Origin: Tropicimonas sediminicola
Lineage (GTDB): Bacteria > Pseudomonadota > Alphaproteobacteria > Rhodobacterales > Rhodobacteraceae
Assembly: GCF_900188335.1 (NCBI RefSeq)
Contig: NZ_FZOY01000006.1
Location: forward strand, 62,001-126,000
Reading direction: 5' to 3'
Length of the DNA stretch: 64,000 nt
In this document: in pieces, positions 36,015 to 45,435 of the stretch
How positions within the stretch are numbered: the first letter of the stretch is position 1
Layout of the letters: each line of letters starts with the position of its first letter
Program-made: the position numbers and the translations under genes
Notes under the pieces: model-generated
What the model was told of the DNA's origin: nothing
The model's database searches: none
What the model saw: only the letters and a program-made list of their open reading frames with translations

Positions 36015-37004
36015 TTACTCCCCGACCTGCGCGGCCGCGCCGTCGGGCCAGATCCCGACCTTGTCGAATTCCTCGTTGAGCACCGTCTCGACCAGCGCCG
36101 GCGTGTTCGGCCGCTCGCCCGCGCGCAGCTCGTCGTAGCAGGGCACGTTCGGGTTCCGGTACAGGATTCCCACAGGGATCTCGCCCTCCAGCGCGGCCAG
36201 CGCCAGCGCGCGTTCCATGTTCAGCGGATCGTGGGTTTCCTGGTTCTTGTAGACCCGGCTGAGGTCCGGCGCGAGCCGCAGACCGTCGCCATGGGTCAGG
36301 ATGCGCATCTTCGACGGATCGCGCACCCAGTCGTCGAACCGGTGCTCCATGAAGTTCGGGCAGCGCTGCAGGATGCGGATGAACGAGAGCCCCTTGTGGT
36401 GATAGGCCTGCCGCAGGATCTGGTAGAGCAGGTCCGGGATCCAGTCGACCGCCTGCGCCACGAAGGAGACGTTGGAAACGCCCAGCGTCACCGTCAGCGG
36501 GTTGAGCGGATTGAGCGTGGCGCCGAAGGGCGTGGTGTTGCTCTTCATGCCGTGCGGCGAGGTCGGCGAGGCCTGTTTCTTGGTCAGGCCGTAGACGTTG
36601 TTGTCGTGCAGCAGCACGGTCATGTTCATGTTGTAGCGGATCGCGTGCAGCCAATGCGCCGCCCCGATCGAGCAGCAATCACCGTCGCCCATGGTGACGA
36701 AGACATGCAGGTCGGGCCGGCGGATCTTGATCCCCTCGGCAATCGGCAGGGCGCGGCCGTGGATGCCGTGAAACCCGTAGGCGTTCATGTAATGCGGCAG
36801 GCGCGAGGCGCAGCCGATGCCGGAGACGCTGACCGTCTTCTCGGGCGGCAATTGCTCGTCGCGGCAGAGCCGCTGCATGGCGGTCAGGATCGCGGTGTCT
36901 CCGCAGCCGGAGCACCAGCGCGGTGCGATCTCGCTCTGGTAGTCGGAGATGGCATAGTCCGTCTGGACCATCTGCATCAGGCACTGACTCATCGAAGCTG
37001 TCAT
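36015..37004 (-). CDS. 2-oxoacid:ferredoxin oxidoreductase beta subunit
   Basis: A 329-residue thiamine-diphosphate subunit. The TPP motif is GDGDCCSIGAAHWLHAIRYN starting at residue 106 and closing with HDNNVYGLT. Cluster ligands are visible as Cys31 and Cys34 (RWCSGCGD), Cys65 (GIGCASR) and Cys215 (QRCPNF), the KorB pattern for one [4Fe-4S]. It works with the alpha subunit encoded just upstream, decarboxylating a 2-oxoacid (2-oxoglutarate or pyruvate-like) with CoA and reducing ferredoxin. The substrate cannot be told by eye. Oxygen sensitivity of such enzymes fits the FNR-type promoter of the operon. Confidence 0.93.
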   Translation of the reverse strand: MTASMSQCLMQMVQTDYAISDYQSEIAPRWCSGCGDTAILTAMQRLCRDEQLPPEKTVSVSGIGCASRLPHYMNAYGFHGIHGRALPIAEGIKIRRPDLHVFVTMGDGDCCSIGAAHWLHAIRYNMNMTVLLHDNNVYGLTKKQASPTSPHGMKSNTTPFGATLNPLNPLTVTLGVSNVSFVAQAVDWIPDLLYQILRQAYHHKGLSFIRILQRCPNFMEHRFDDWVRDPSKMRILTHGDGLRLAPDLSRVYKNQETHDPLNMERALALAALEGEIPVGILYRNPNVPCYDELRAGERPNTPALVETVLNEEFDKVGIWPDGAAAQVGE

Positions 37005-37013
37005 CGTTACCCC

Positions 37014-38945
37014 CTATGCCTTGCCCAGTTTCGCCAGCGCGGCGTCGACGATCGCGGCGGGCTTCAGCGGCTGCCCCCGCGCCTTGCCCCAGCAATCGAC
37101 ATCCACCAGCCAGCGCGACCGCAGGAGCATCGCGAGGTGCGAATAGCGGCGGTTGTCGCCGCCGATCAGCGGATCGTCCTTCGGGTCGTTCCAGTTGTTC
37201 TCGATGGTCATCACCTTGTCGAACCGGCGCATTACTTCGTCGATGCCGGATGCCATGGGCTGCAGGAACTTCAGGTGCAGCGAGGACACCCGGTGGCCGT
37301 CGGCCCGAAGCCGCTTCACCGCCTCCTCGATGGCGCCGCGGGTGCTGCCCCAGCCGATCAGCAGCAACTCCCCCTCCTCGTCGCCGAAGACGGGCGCCAG
37401 CCGCAGGGTCGTCTGCAGGGCGGCGAGCTTGCGCGAACGGTTCAGCAGCCCTTCCTCGTTGATCTCGGGGTCGTAGGCCACGTGGCTGTCGCGGTCATGC
37501 GCCAGCCCGGTCAGGCAGTGCATCCCGTTTGGCTGCCCGGGAATGAAGCGCGTGGCGATGCCGGTGCGCTCGTCCCAGTCGTAGGGGCGCGCATCCTCCG
37601 GAACCGCGCTCTGGTTGACAGGCGGGGCGAGCCAGTCGGCGTTGAACTTCGGCCGAGGGTATGGCTGCTGCGCCGTGGCAAGCGCCGCGTCGGAGAGGAT
37701 CACCACCACCATGTTGAAGGTCTCCGCGATCTTGCGCGCGGTGATGACGGAATAGAAGCAATCCTCGATGGAGGAGGCCGCCATCACGACCTTTGGCGCA
37801 TCGCCGTGCCCGCCGAAGATCGCGGCCATCATGTCGCCCTGCTCGACCTTGGTCGGCAGACCGGTCGACGGCCCGCCGCGCTGCACGTCGATCACGACAA
37901 GCGGGATCTCGGCCATGACGGCCAGCCCGATCGCCTCCTGCTTGAGCGAGAGGCCCGGACCGGAGGTGATCGTCACCGCGCATTTGCCGGCATAGGAGGC
38001 GCCGATGGCGAAGGTCGCGGCGGCGATCTCGTCCTCGGCCTGGTGCACCACGCAGCCCACCTTCTCGAAGACGCTGCTGAGGTAATGCGACGCTGAGGTC
38101 GCGGGCGTGATCGGGTACATCGCGCAGACCTCCATCCCGGAGGCCACGACGCCGAGCGCGAGCGCCGCGTTGCCGTTCATCACCACCTGCGGCTCGGTCA
38201 CCGGCGGCGCGGGGATCTGGTAGCGCAGGTCGAGATTGGCCTCGGCCCAGGCGCGGCCCGCATCGAGCAGCTCGATATTGGCGTCGACGATCTTCTGGTC
38301 CTTCTTGGCGAAGACGAAACGCACCTGCGCCCGGGCCAGTTCGGCATCGAGGCTGTAGATCGCGCAGAGCATCCCCAGCACGAACATGTTCTTGCCGCGC
38401 CGCGGGTCCGGAACGGATTTCTGGCACTCCGCCTCCATCGGCACCTCGAAGAGCCGATAGCCCGCCGCCCGCACCTCGTCGCGCACCTTGGCATAGGCGC
38501 GGGCGATCTCGGGGTTCGGGTCGTGCGTCCACATGTTCTCGAGGATGATCGTCGCGCCCGGCTTCACCTCGCCCGCGTGCAGCCGGCTCAACAGAACCTG
38601 CTCGTTAAAGGCCACGACCAGATCCGCCTCGTCGCCCACGTTGGTCACGCGATGCGCGGCCATGCGGACCCGGTTGCCGCTGGCGCCCGCGACCGAGCGG
38701 TGCGGCGGCTGGATCTCGGCGGGGATGATCTCGACCGTCCAGATGCCCATGCCGGACCGCGCGGCGATGGCCGCCAGCGATTGCCCGCAGCGCTGCGCGC
38801 CTTCGCCGGAATCGCTCACGACCTCGACGATGTGTTCCTGAAGGATCTCCGCGGTCCGCCCCTGCGGCGCCGCGCCGCCCGGTCCGTCAACCTGCCGCGA
38901 AAGCATGGCGGTCTCGGCCTGGTGTTGCTTGCCATTGAGTGTCAT
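37014..38945 (-). CDS. 2-oxoacid:ferredoxin oxidoreductase alpha subunit (gamma-alpha fusion)
   Basis: A 643-residue subunit combining the gamma domain (about 38-225; SDSGEGAQRCGQSLAAIAAR, GDEADLVVAFNEQVL) with the alpha domain (about 245-643; MYPITPATSASHYL, HQAEDEIAAATFAIGASYAG, TSGPGLSLKQEAIGLAV), as in KorA-type proteins. It pairs with the beta subunit nine bases downstream. The first 35 residues are a variable hydrophilic extension (MTLNGKQHQAETAML). It lies between the NfnB-like gene and the beta subunit gene, all on one transcript. KorA-like architecture favours 2-oxoglutarate or a branched or aromatic 2-oxoacid over pyruvate, but this is inference. Confidence 0.93.
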   Translation of the reverse strand: MTLNGKQHQAETAMLSRQVDGPGGAAPQGRTAEILQEHIVEVVSDSGEGAQRCGQSLAAIAARSGMGIWTVEIIPAEIQPPHRSVAGASGNRVRMAAHRVTNVGDEADLVVAFNEQVLLSRLHAGEVKPGATIILENMWTHDPNPEIARAYAKVRDEVRAAGYRLFEVPMEAECQKSVPDPRRGKNMFVLGMLCAIYSLDAELARAQVRFVFAKKDQKIVDANIELLDAGRAWAEANLDLRYQIPAPPVTEPQVVMNGNAALALGVVASGMEVCAMYPITPATSASHYLSSVFEKVGCVVHQAEDEIAAATFAIGASYAGKCAVTITSGPGLSLKQEAIGLAVMAEIPLVVIDVQRGGPSTGLPTKVEQGDMMAAIFGGHGDAPKVVMAASSIEDCFYSVITARKIAETFNMVVVILSDAALATAQQPYPRPKFNADWLAPPVNQSAVPEDARPYDWDERTGIATRFIPGQPNGMHCLTGLAHDRDSHVAYDPEINEEGLLNRSRKLAALQTTLRLAPVFGDEEGELLLIGWGSTRGAIEEAVKRLRADGHRVSSLHLKFLQPMASGIDEVMRRFDKVMTIENNWNDPKDDPLIGGDNRRYSHLAMLLRSRWLVDVDCWGKARGQPLKPAAIVDAALAKLGKA

Positions 38946-38963
38946 TGCCGCCTCTCCGCCTCG

Positions 38964-40466
38964 TTACGCCAACTGAACATGGGTGAAGGTCTTCTCGGCC
39001 AGGTCGATCCCGAACAGGCTGTTGTCGAACCCGTTTCGGTCCGCGGCATAGACGACCGCGCTGTCCCGGATGCCGAGATAGGCCCGGATGCTCGCCGCTG
39101 CCCTGCGCCCTGCCCCCATCGCGAGGATCACCGTCGCCGCCCCGGTGACGATGTCGCCGCCGGCATAGACGCCCGCCAGCGAGGTCGCGAGATCGGCGTC
39201 GGTGTCGATATAGCCCCACTTGTTGAGCCTGAGCTTCGAGGTCTGGCCGAGGATCGGGTTGGGCGAGGTGCCAATGGCGTAGACCACCGTGTCGGCCTCG
39301 AAATCGAACTCGCTGCCCTCCACCGGCACCGGGCGTCGGCGGCCGGACTCGTCGGGCTCGCCAAGTTCCATCTGCTGGCAGCGGATGGTGCGGACGTTGT
39401 TCTCGGCGTCGCCCAGCAGCTCGACGGGCGTGGTCAGCCAATGGAACTGGATGCCCTCCTCCTGCGCGTGGTGTAGTTCTTCCTTGCGCGCCGGGCACTC
39501 GACCTCGGTACGGCGATAGACGCAATGCACCTCCTCCGCGCCCAGCCGCAGGGAGACCCGCATCGCGTCCATCGCGGTGTTCCCGGCCCCGATCACCGCC
39601 ACCCGCTTGCCTAGCCCGAGCGGGGTGTCGTAGCTCGGGAAATCGCCGGCATGCATCAGGTTGCAGCGCGTCAGCAGTTCATTGGCCGAGAGCACGCCGT
39701 TGAGGTTCTCGCCGGGGATGTCCATGAAACGCGGCGTTCCGGCCCCCGCGCCGATGAACACGGCGTCGAAGCCCATCTCGCCCAGCATCTGCTCCACGGT
39801 GAAGAGCCGCCCCACCAGCGTGTTGCAGCGGATTTCGACCCCGAGTGCCTCCAGGTTGGCGATCTCGGCGTCGACCACGCTGTTGGGCAGGCGGAACTCC
39901 GGGATGCCGTAGCGCAGCACTCCGCCCGGCGCGTGCAGCGCCTCGAAGATCGTCACCTTGCAGCCCGCCTTGGCGAGATCGGCGGCGCAGGCCATGCTCG
40001 CCGGGCCCGATCCGACGATGCCGACGCGGAACGGCACCGGCTCGATGTGGCTGGTCTTGCGCCAGCCGTTTGCGATCGCCTGGTCGCCCAGCCAGCGCTC
40101 CAGCCGCCCGATCGCCACCGGCTCCAGCCGGTCGCCCACCGGGCAGACGCCCTCGCACTGCTCCTCCTGCGGACAGACGCGGCCGCAGACCGCGGGCAAC
40201 AGCGTCGAGTCGGTCAGGTGGTTCCAGGCGCCCTCGAAATCCTTGCCGATCATCTTTGCGATGAAGCCGGGGATGTCGATGTTGACCGGGCAGCCCTCGA
40301 CGCAGGCCGGCTGCGGGCACATCAGGCAGCGCTCGCATTCCAGCAGCGCGTTCTCGCGGTCGAAACCGAGCGCCACTTCCTCGAAATTCCGCGCCCGGGC
40401 CTCCGGGTCCTGCACGGGCATGAAGGCCCGCTCCTGCGGAATGCTGCGGATCGTCTTGCGGGCCAT
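38964..40466 (-). CDS. NfnB/GltD-like FAD/NAD(P) oxidoreductase
   Basis: A 500-residue flavoprotein of the glutamate synthase small-subunit family. The N-terminal domain binds two [4Fe-4S] clusters (Cys44, 47, 50, 55, 59 and Cys94, 98, 104, 108). Two Rossmann folds follow: FAD (VGIVGSGPASMACAADLAKAG at about 147-167; quoted in part, GSGPASMACAADLAK) and NADP (VAVIGAGNTAMDAMR). No glutamate synthase large subunit is adjacent; its partner is the NfnA-like gene, whose stop is two bases from ATG 40466. A GTG at 40472 is an alternative start overlapping that stop. Together they resemble the NADH/NADPH/ferredoxin bifurcating enzyme Nfn, or a ferredoxin:NADP reductase. Confidence 0.9.
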   Translation of the reverse strand: MARKTIRSIPQERAFMPVQDPEARARNFEEVALGFDRENALLECERCLMCPQPACVEGCPVNIDIPGFIAKMIGKDFEGAWNHLTDSTLLPAVCGRVCPQEEQCEGVCPVGDRLEPVAIGRLERWLGDQAIANGWRKTSHIEPVPFRVGIVGSGPASMACAADLAKAGCKVTIFEALHAPGGVLRYGIPEFRLPNSVVDAEIANLEALGVEIRCNTLVGRLFTVEQMLGEMGFDAVFIGAGAGTPRFMDIPGENLNGVLSANELLTRCNLMHAGDFPSYDTPLGLGKRVAVIGAGNTAMDAMRVSLRLGAEEVHCVYRRTEVECPARKEELHHAQEEGIQFHWLTTPVELLGDAENNVRTIRCQQMELGEPDESGRRRPVPVEGSEFDFEADTVVYAIGTSPNPILGQTSKLRLNKWGYIDTDADLATSLAGVYAGGDIVTGAATVILAMGAGRRAAASIRAYLGIRDSAVVYAADRNGFDNSLFGIDLAEKTFTHVQLA

Positions 40467-40468
40467 GC

Positions 40469-41422
40469 TCACGCCTTCTCGCTTGTCGCGCCCTCGGGCG
40501 CCATTGCCAGCCGGCGGCAGCTGGCGTCGTAGCGGTCCAGCGCCTCCCGCTCCTGCGGCCGGTAGCGCGCCAGCCGCGCCATCAGGTCATCGAAATCCAC
40601 CTCGTGGCCGTCGAAATCCGGCCCGTCAACACAGGCGAACCTGATCCGGCCGCCCACCCGCACCCGGCAGCCGCCGCACATGCCGGTGCCATCCACCATG
40701 ATCGGGTTCAGGCTCACCATTGTCCTGATCCCGTGCGGCCGGGTCGCTTCGGCGCAGGCCCGCATCATGATCGGCGGGCCGATGGCGACGAGCTCGTCGA
40801 TGTCGCCATGCGCGGCGATCGCCTGTTCGATGCCCTGCGTGACCAGCCCCTTGATCCCGGCCGAGCCGTCGTCGGTGCAGATCACGAACTCGTCGCAGAC
40901 ATCGCGGAACTTCTGCTCCCAGAAGATCAGCTCGCGGCTGCGGAAGCCCACCACGCCGATCACGTAGGCGCCGGCCTCCTTGAAGGCGCGCGCCTGCGGA
41001 TAGATCGGCGCGACGCCCAGCCCGCCGCCGACGCAGATCACCTTGCGCGCGTCCGAGATCTCGCTGGGAATGCCCATCGGCCCGACCAGTCCGAAGAGCC
41101 GCGCCCCCGGCACCATCCGGGCCTGCATCTCGCGGCTGGACTTGCCGACCGCCTGAACCACCAGCGTGATGGTGCCCGCCTCCCGGTCGAAATCGGCGAT
41201 TGTCAGGGGAATCCGTTCGCCGTGATCGTCCAGCATGACGATGACGAACTGTCCAGGACGCGCCGCGCGGGCCATCTGGGGATGACTGACCTCGAGGAGG
41301 AATGTCGTCTCCGAGAAATCCTGGCGGTCGACCACCGGAAAGCCGCCGCCCCGATCCGCCTTGCCATCCGGCGTGGAAACGGCCGCTGCAGACGCGCCCG
41401 GCACCCTGTCCTCCTCAGACAT
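40469..41422 (-). CDS. NfnA/SudB-like FAD and [2Fe-2S] subunit
   Basis: A 317-residue ferredoxin-NADP reductase-fold protein of the sulfide dehydrogenase/NfnA type. FAD- and NAD-binding segments are [20 protein letters not shown] and [21 protein letters not shown] (in part [12 protein letters not shown]). The C-terminal cluster site [11 protein letters not shown] ... [11 protein letters not shown] gives Asp244, Cys249, Cys252 and Cys264, the Asp/Cys3 ligand set of the NfnA [2Fe-2S]. Start 41422 is preferred over 41428 because the GGAGGAGG upstream is correctly spaced only for it. It opens the operon, 92 bases downstream of a perfect FNR box. A 30-residue hydrophilic extension precedes the core. 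Confidence 0.9.
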   Translation of the reverse strand: MSEEDRVPGASAAAVSTPDGKADRGGGFPVVDRQDFSETTFLLEVSHPQMARAARPGQFVIVMLDDHGERIPLTIADFDREAGTITLVVQAVGKSSREMQARMVPGARLFGLVGPMGIPSEISDARKVICVGGGLGVAPIYPQARAFKEAGAYVIGVVGFRSRELIFWEQKFRDVCDEFVICTDDGSAGIKGLVTQGIEQAIAAHGDIDELVAIGPPIMMRACAEATRPHGIRTMVSLNPIMVDGTGMCGGCRVRVGGRIRFACVDGPDFDGHEVDFDDLMARLARYRPQEREALDRYDASCRRLAMAPEGATSEKA

Positions 41423-41837
41423 CGGCATCCTCCTCCCGAAGTGTGGCGTTGTCGGACCCCATTGCCCGGGCTCGCCAACGCGGCCGACCCTAGCCCCCTC
41501 CCGCAGGCCTGCATTGATGCGGATCAAACCGCGGGGCGACATCTGGATTTTTCCGAATGTGTGCCTCTTTGGCCGATCGCCCAGGCCATCCGCCTTGCGC
41601 GGCCAAATGGCCTGTGCTACCCGCGCAAGTGACCGATCTAAGACCCCTGCGCCAGGGAAGACGCGCCCCTTCATACCGCCCGAGACCGGGCCGAAGGACC
41701 AGCGTGGGCGCGCAGGGATCGCAAGCGGTCGCACGACATGCGCCGTGTGGAGGACGGGCCGGTTTCATTGCCCCCGCGATTCCGCACAGACTTCCCCACT
41801 GGCACGCCGCAGGTGCCACGAATACAGGACGACAGCC
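41423..41837. other. 415-base divergent regulatory region
   Basis: This gap separates the ferredoxin operon from galT. Apart from the FNR promoter (41487-41527) it contains an imperfect structure bounded by TTTGGCCG (41568-41575) and CGGCCAAA (41600-41607) in the galT direction. No gene was supported in the remaining 230 bases, and no clear galT promoter was recognised. Confidence 0.6.
41487..41527 (-). promoter_or_regulatory. FNR-activated promoter of the ferredoxin operon
   Basis: TTGATGCGGATCAA at 41514-41527 is a perfect match to the FNR/FnrL consensus TTGAT-N4-ATCAA. On the minus strand a TAGGGT hexamer (41492-41487) could be the -10 element; it predicts a start near 41479-41480, putting the FNR box centre about 41 bases upstream, the standard class II activation position. 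The box is 92 bases from the ATG of the NfnA-like gene and about 310 from galT, so it serves the ferredoxin operon. Confidence 0.85.
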
Positions 41838-42908
41838 ATGGACAGAGGTTCGGTCTCGACCAATGCTCCGCATCGCAGGTTCAACCCGCTCAAGGGCGAG
41901 TGGGTGCTTGTCTCGCCCCATCGCACGCAACGGCCCTGGCAGGGCCAGCAGGAGGCGACGGCCGGCGACGAGAAGCCGAAGCACGACCCCGGTTGCTACC
42001 TGTGTGCCGGCAACACCCGCAACAGCGGCGCCGTCAACCCCGACTACAAGGGGCCTTATGTCTTCGACAACGACTTCCCCGCCCTGCTGACCGACAGCCC
42101 CGAGGGCGGCACCACCGGCGATCCGCTGTTCCGCGCCGACAACGTGCGCGGCACCGCCCGCGTCATGTGCTTCTCGGAGCGCCATGACCTGACGCTGCCC
42201 GAGCTTCCGGTGCCCGCGATCCGCGAGGTCGTCGACGCCTGGGCGGGCCAGGTCGAGGAACTTGGCGCCAAATGGGACTGGGTCGCCGTCTTCGAGAACA
42301 AGGGCGCCGTGATGGGCTGCTCGCAGCCGCATCCGCATGGCCAGATCTGGGCCTCCGACTTCCTGCCCAACGAGGTCGCGACCGAGGACGCCATGCAGGC
42401 ACGGCACCTGTCCGAGACCGGCCAGGTCCTGCTCGTGGAATACGCCGCCGCCGAGGCGGCGAAGCAGGAGCGCGTGGTCGTCGAGAACGAGCACTGGATC
42501 GCCGTCGTGCCCTGGTGGGCGGTCTGGCCCTTCGAGACGCTGGTGCTGCCCAAGCGGCACGTGCTGCGCCTGCCCGACCTCGACGTCACCGAGCGCGATG
42601 CGCTGGCCGACGTGCTCAAGCGGCTCTGCACCCGCTACGACAACCTTTTCGAGACCGAGTTTCCCTACACGATGGGCTGGCACGGAGCGCCGACGCGCGA
42701 GGGCCGCTACGATCACTGGCAGCTCCACGCCCATTTCTACCCGCCACTCCTGCGCTCGGCGACGGTGCGCAAGTTCATGGTGGGCTACGAGATGCTGGCC
42801 GAAGCGCAGCGCGACCTGACGGCGGAAAGCGCCGCGGACCGCCTGCGGTCGCTGCCGGATGTGCATTACAAGGACCGTTTCAATACCGATCAGGGGGGCG
42901 CCGAGTGA
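41838..42908 (+). CDS. galT: galactose-1-phosphate uridylyltransferase
   Basis: A 356-residue GalT of the Leloir pathway, exchanging UMP between UDP-glucose and galactose 1-phosphate. The active-site H165-P-H167 in [12 protein letters not shown] carries the uridylylated His; the Zn pair CYLCAG (Cys53, Cys56) is present, as are FENKGAVMG and the [15 protein letters not shown] segment. Start 41838 gives [20 protein letters not shown]. It overlaps galK by four bases (GTGA). No galE or galM gene adjoins. Confidence 0.96.
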   Translation: MDRGSVSTNAPHRRFNPLKGEWVLVSPHRTQRPWQGQQEATAGDEKPKHDPGCYLCAGNTRNSGAVNPDYKGPYVFDNDFPALLTDSPEGGTTGDPLFRADNVRGTARVMCFSERHDLTLPELPVPAIREVVDAWAGQVEELGAKWDWVAVFENKGAVMGCSQPHPHGQIWASDFLPNEVATEDAMQARHLSETGQVLLVEYAAAEAAKQERVVVENEHWIAVVPWWAVWPFETLVLPKRHVLRLPDLDVTERDALADVLKRLCTRYDNLFETEFPYTMGWHGAPTREGRYDHWQLHAHFYPPLLRSATVRKFMVGYEMLAEAQRDLTAESAADRLRSLPDVHYKDRFNTDQGGAE

Positions 42909-44017
42909 GCGACACCGTGACAGACAAGGCCCTCGCGGAACGCGTGACCGCGGCCTACGAGCAGTATTTCAAGCAATCGCCCGAAGTGGCGACCTCGGCA
43001 CCGGGGCGGGTGAACCTCCTCGGGGAACATACGGATTACAATGGCGGATTCGTCCTGCCGATGGCCCTGCGCGGGCTCGGTGTGGGGGTCGCGATCGGCC
43101 GCGGGCCGGAGCCGGGCGTGGTCCGGGCCTATTCCGACACCTTCCACGACGCGGAAACCCGGAACATCGGCGAGAACGCGGTCGGCAAGTGGTCGGACTA
43201 CGTGCTCGGCAGCCTCAAGGCGGTAGCCGAACCCGAGGTGGCGGAAACCGGCGTGCAGATCGCGCTGATCACCACGCTGCCCATGGGCGCCGGTCTCTCC
43301 AGCTCCGCCGCGCTCGAGGTGGGCACCCTGCGGGCCGTGACCGCGCTCTACGCCAAGCAGATGTCGGCGGTCGACCTCGCGGTCCGCGCCCGGGCAGTGG
43401 AAAACGGCTATGTCGGGATGCCCTGCGGGATCATGGACCAGTTCGCCTCTTCCGTAGGCGAGCCGGGTACAGCGCTCTTCCTCGACACGCGCACCCTCGA
43501 CCACGACACCGTCCCCGCCCTGCCGGGCCACAGCTTCGTCATCGTGGAATCGGGCGTGAGCCATCAGCTCACCGAGGACGGCTACGCGACCCGCGTGTCC
43601 GAGTGCAACGCCGCCTGCAAGGCGCTCGGCGTCGAACTCCTGAGCGATCTCGGGATCGGCGACCTCGAGCGGATCGCGGCGATCGAACCGCTGCTCGGCC
43701 GACGGGCCCGCCACATCGTGACCGACAACCAGCGGGTGCTGGACGGCGTCACGGCGCTCAGGACGGGCGATGCGGCCCGCTTCGCGCAGCTCATGATCGA
43801 CAGCCACGCCTCGCAACGCGACGATTTCGAGATCACCGTTCCCGAGACCGATGCCATCGCCGCCGGCGCACTGGAAATGGGCGCGCTTGGCGCGCGGCAG
43901 ACCGGCGGCGGCTGGGGCGGCGCCATCGTGGCGCTGGTGCCCAACACCGCGCTTGCCGATTTCGGCGAGGCCATCACTTCGCGCTTCCCCAAGACGCGCG
44001 TGCTCGCGATCACCTGA
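42905..44017 (+). CDS. galK: galactokinase
   Basis: A 370-residue GHMP kinase that phosphorylates galactose at C1. It starts at GTG 42905 inside the galT stop. Diagnostic motifs: [20 protein letters not shown] (galactokinase signature, about 30-49), [15 protein letters not shown] (GHMP ATP loop, about 121-135) and [15 protein letters not shown] near the C-terminus. Length is slightly short of enteric GalK (382). The galT-galK pair ends at a strong terminator, so the ABC transporter that follows has its own promoter. Confidence 0.96.
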   Translation: MSDTVTDKALAERVTAAYEQYFKQSPEVATSAPGRVNLLGEHTDYNGGFVLPMALRGLGVGVAIGRGPEPGVVRAYSDTFHDAETRNIGENAVGKWSDYVLGSLKAVAEPEVAETGVQIALITTLPMGAGLSSSAALEVGTLRAVTALYAKQMSAVDLAVRARAVENGYVGMPCGIMDQFASSVGEPGTALFLDTRTLDHDTVPALPGHSFVIVESGVSHQLTEDGYATRVSECNAACKALGVELLSDLGIGDLERIAAIEPLLGRRARHIVTDNQRVLDGVTALRTGDAARFAQLMIDSHASQRDDFEITVPETDAIAAGALEMGALGARQTGGGWGGAIVALVPNTALADFGEAITSRFPKTRVLAIT

Positions 44018-44040
44018 GCCGGCCGGCAGGCCGCTCCCGG

Positions 44041-44070
44041 AACCGGCGTACCCCGGCACGCCGGTTTTTT
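44041..44070 (+). terminator. Rho-independent terminator of galTK
   Basis: AACCGGCGT (44041-44049) and ACGCCGGTT (44058-44066) form a perfect nine-base stem with an eight-base loop; the stem runs into six T (44065-44070). It is 23 bases after the galK stop. Confidence 0.92.
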
Positions 44071-44193
44071 CGTGCTCGGCGTCGGGTTTCGGTGGAAATC
44101 TCGCGGCGCTTTGTTGACCCTTCCCGCGATCCGGGCATTCTGCACGAAACCTCCGGCAGAAACGACCGGACCAACACCAACGGGAGACAACAA

Positions 44194-45330
44194 ATGAAAA
44201 TTCTCGGCGCATTGACCACTTGCGCGGCGATCCTCGCGGCCGGCACGGGCTTTGCCGGCGACGTCAAGGTCGGCATGATCACCACGCTGTCCGGCGGCGG
44301 CGCGGGCCTCGGCATCGACACCCGCGACGGCTTTCTGCTCGCTCTGAAACAGGCCGGCGCCGACAACATCGAGGTGGTGATCGAGGACGACCAGCAGAAG
44401 CCCGACGTGGCGGTGCAGCTGGCCGACAAGATGATCCAGTCCGAGAATGTCGACGTGCTGACCGGGATCGTCTGGTCGAACCTCGCCATGGCCGTGGTGC
44501 CGGCGGCGACCGCACAGGGCAAGATCTACCTCTCGACCAACGCCGCGCCTTCTGCGCTGGCCGGCAAGGGATGCCACCCGAACTACTTCTCGGTCTCCTA
44601 CCAGAACGACAACCTGCACGAGGCCGCCGGCGCCTATGCCACCAAGGCGGGTATCACCAAGGCGTTCATCCTCGCGCCGAACTACCCGGCCGGCAAGGAT
44701 TCTCTCAACGGTTTCAGGCGCTTCTACGAAGGCGAGGTGGTCGGCGAGATCTACACCCAGCTCGGCCAGACCGACTACGCCGGTGAGATCGCCCAGATCC
44801 GCGCCTCGGAGGCCGACGGCATCTTCTTTTTCCTGCCCGGCGGCATGGGGATCTCTTTCGTCAAGCAATACGCGGGCTCGGGCGTAGAACTGCCGCTCGT
44901 CGGTCCCGCCTTCAGCTTCGATCAGGGTATTCTCGGCGCGGTGGGCGATGCGGCGCTCGGCGTCAAGAACACCTCCCAATGGAACAAGGACATCGACAAC
45001 GAGGCGAACAAGACCTTTGTCGACGGCTTCCTCGCCGAATACGGCCGCCTGCCCTCGCTCTACGCCGCTCAAGGGTATGACACCGCCAACCTGCTGATTT
45101 CCGCCGCCGAGAAGGCCGAGGTGAGCGACACCGAGGGCTTCCGCGCGGCACTCAAGGAAGCCGACTTCGCTTCCGTGCGTGGCAAGTTCTCCTTCGGAGC
45201 CAACCAGCACCCGATCCAGGACATCTACGTCCGCGAAGTGGTCAAGGAAGGTGACGTGCTGACCAACCGGATCCTCGAGCCGGTGCTGGTTGACCACGTC
45301 GACGCCTACGCCGCCGAATGCAGCATGTGA
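44194..45330 (+). CDS. ABC transporter substrate-binding protein, branched-chain amino acid type
   Basis: A 378-residue periplasmic type I binding protein (LivK/Leu-Ile-Val-binding fold). Signal peptide residues 1-21 end GFAG; the mature core opens VKVGMITTLSGGGAGLGIDT and includes VLTGIVWSNLAMAVVPAAT and FVKQYAGSGVELPLVGPAF. A GGGAGA ribosome site precedes ATG 44194. It leads a five-gene set (binding protein, two permeases, two ATPases). In related bacteria this subfamily serves aromatic or other carboxylates as often as amino acids, so the ligand is left open. Confidence 0.92.
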   Translation: MKILGALTTCAAILAAGTGFAGDVKVGMITTLSGGGAGLGIDTRDGFLLALKQAGADNIEVVIEDDQQKPDVAVQLADKMIQSENVDVLTGIVWSNLAMAVVPAATAQGKIYLSTNAAPSALAGKGCHPNYFSVSYQNDNLHEAAGAYATKAGITKAFILAPNYPAGKDSLNGFRRFYEGEVVGEIYTQLGQTDYAGEIAQIRASEADGIFFFLPGGMGISFVKQYAGSGVELPLVGPAFSFDQGILGAVGDAALGVKNTSQWNKDIDNEANKTFVDGFLAEYGRLPSLYAAQGYDTANLLISAAEKAEVSDTEGFRAALKEADFASVRGKFSFGANQHPIQDIYVREVVKEGDVLTNRILEPVLVDHVDAYAAECSM

Positions 45331-45374
45331 CCCCGGGGCTCCGTTGTTGCACGCAAGTCTGACTGAACGCCGGT

Positions 45375-45392
45375 CGCGCGCCCCTGCGCGCG
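45375..45392 (+). other. intercistronic hairpin after the binding-protein gene
   Basis: CGCGCGC (45375-45381) and GCGCGCG (45386-45392) form a seven-base stem with loop CCCT in the 105-base gap before the permease gene. Hairpins here typically stabilise the binding-protein mRNA so it is made in excess over the membrane subunits. Confidence 0.5.
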
Positions 45393-45435
45393 GCCTGCCG
45401 CTGCCGCCCGACGTGACGCCGGAGTCCGCGACCGC

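Noticed and set aside
38964-40466. Glutamate synthase small subunit (gltD) as the function of the NfnB-like gene
   Set aside because: No gltB lies nearby, and the direct partner is an NfnA-like gene inside a ferredoxin operon, so ammonia assimilation is the less likely role.
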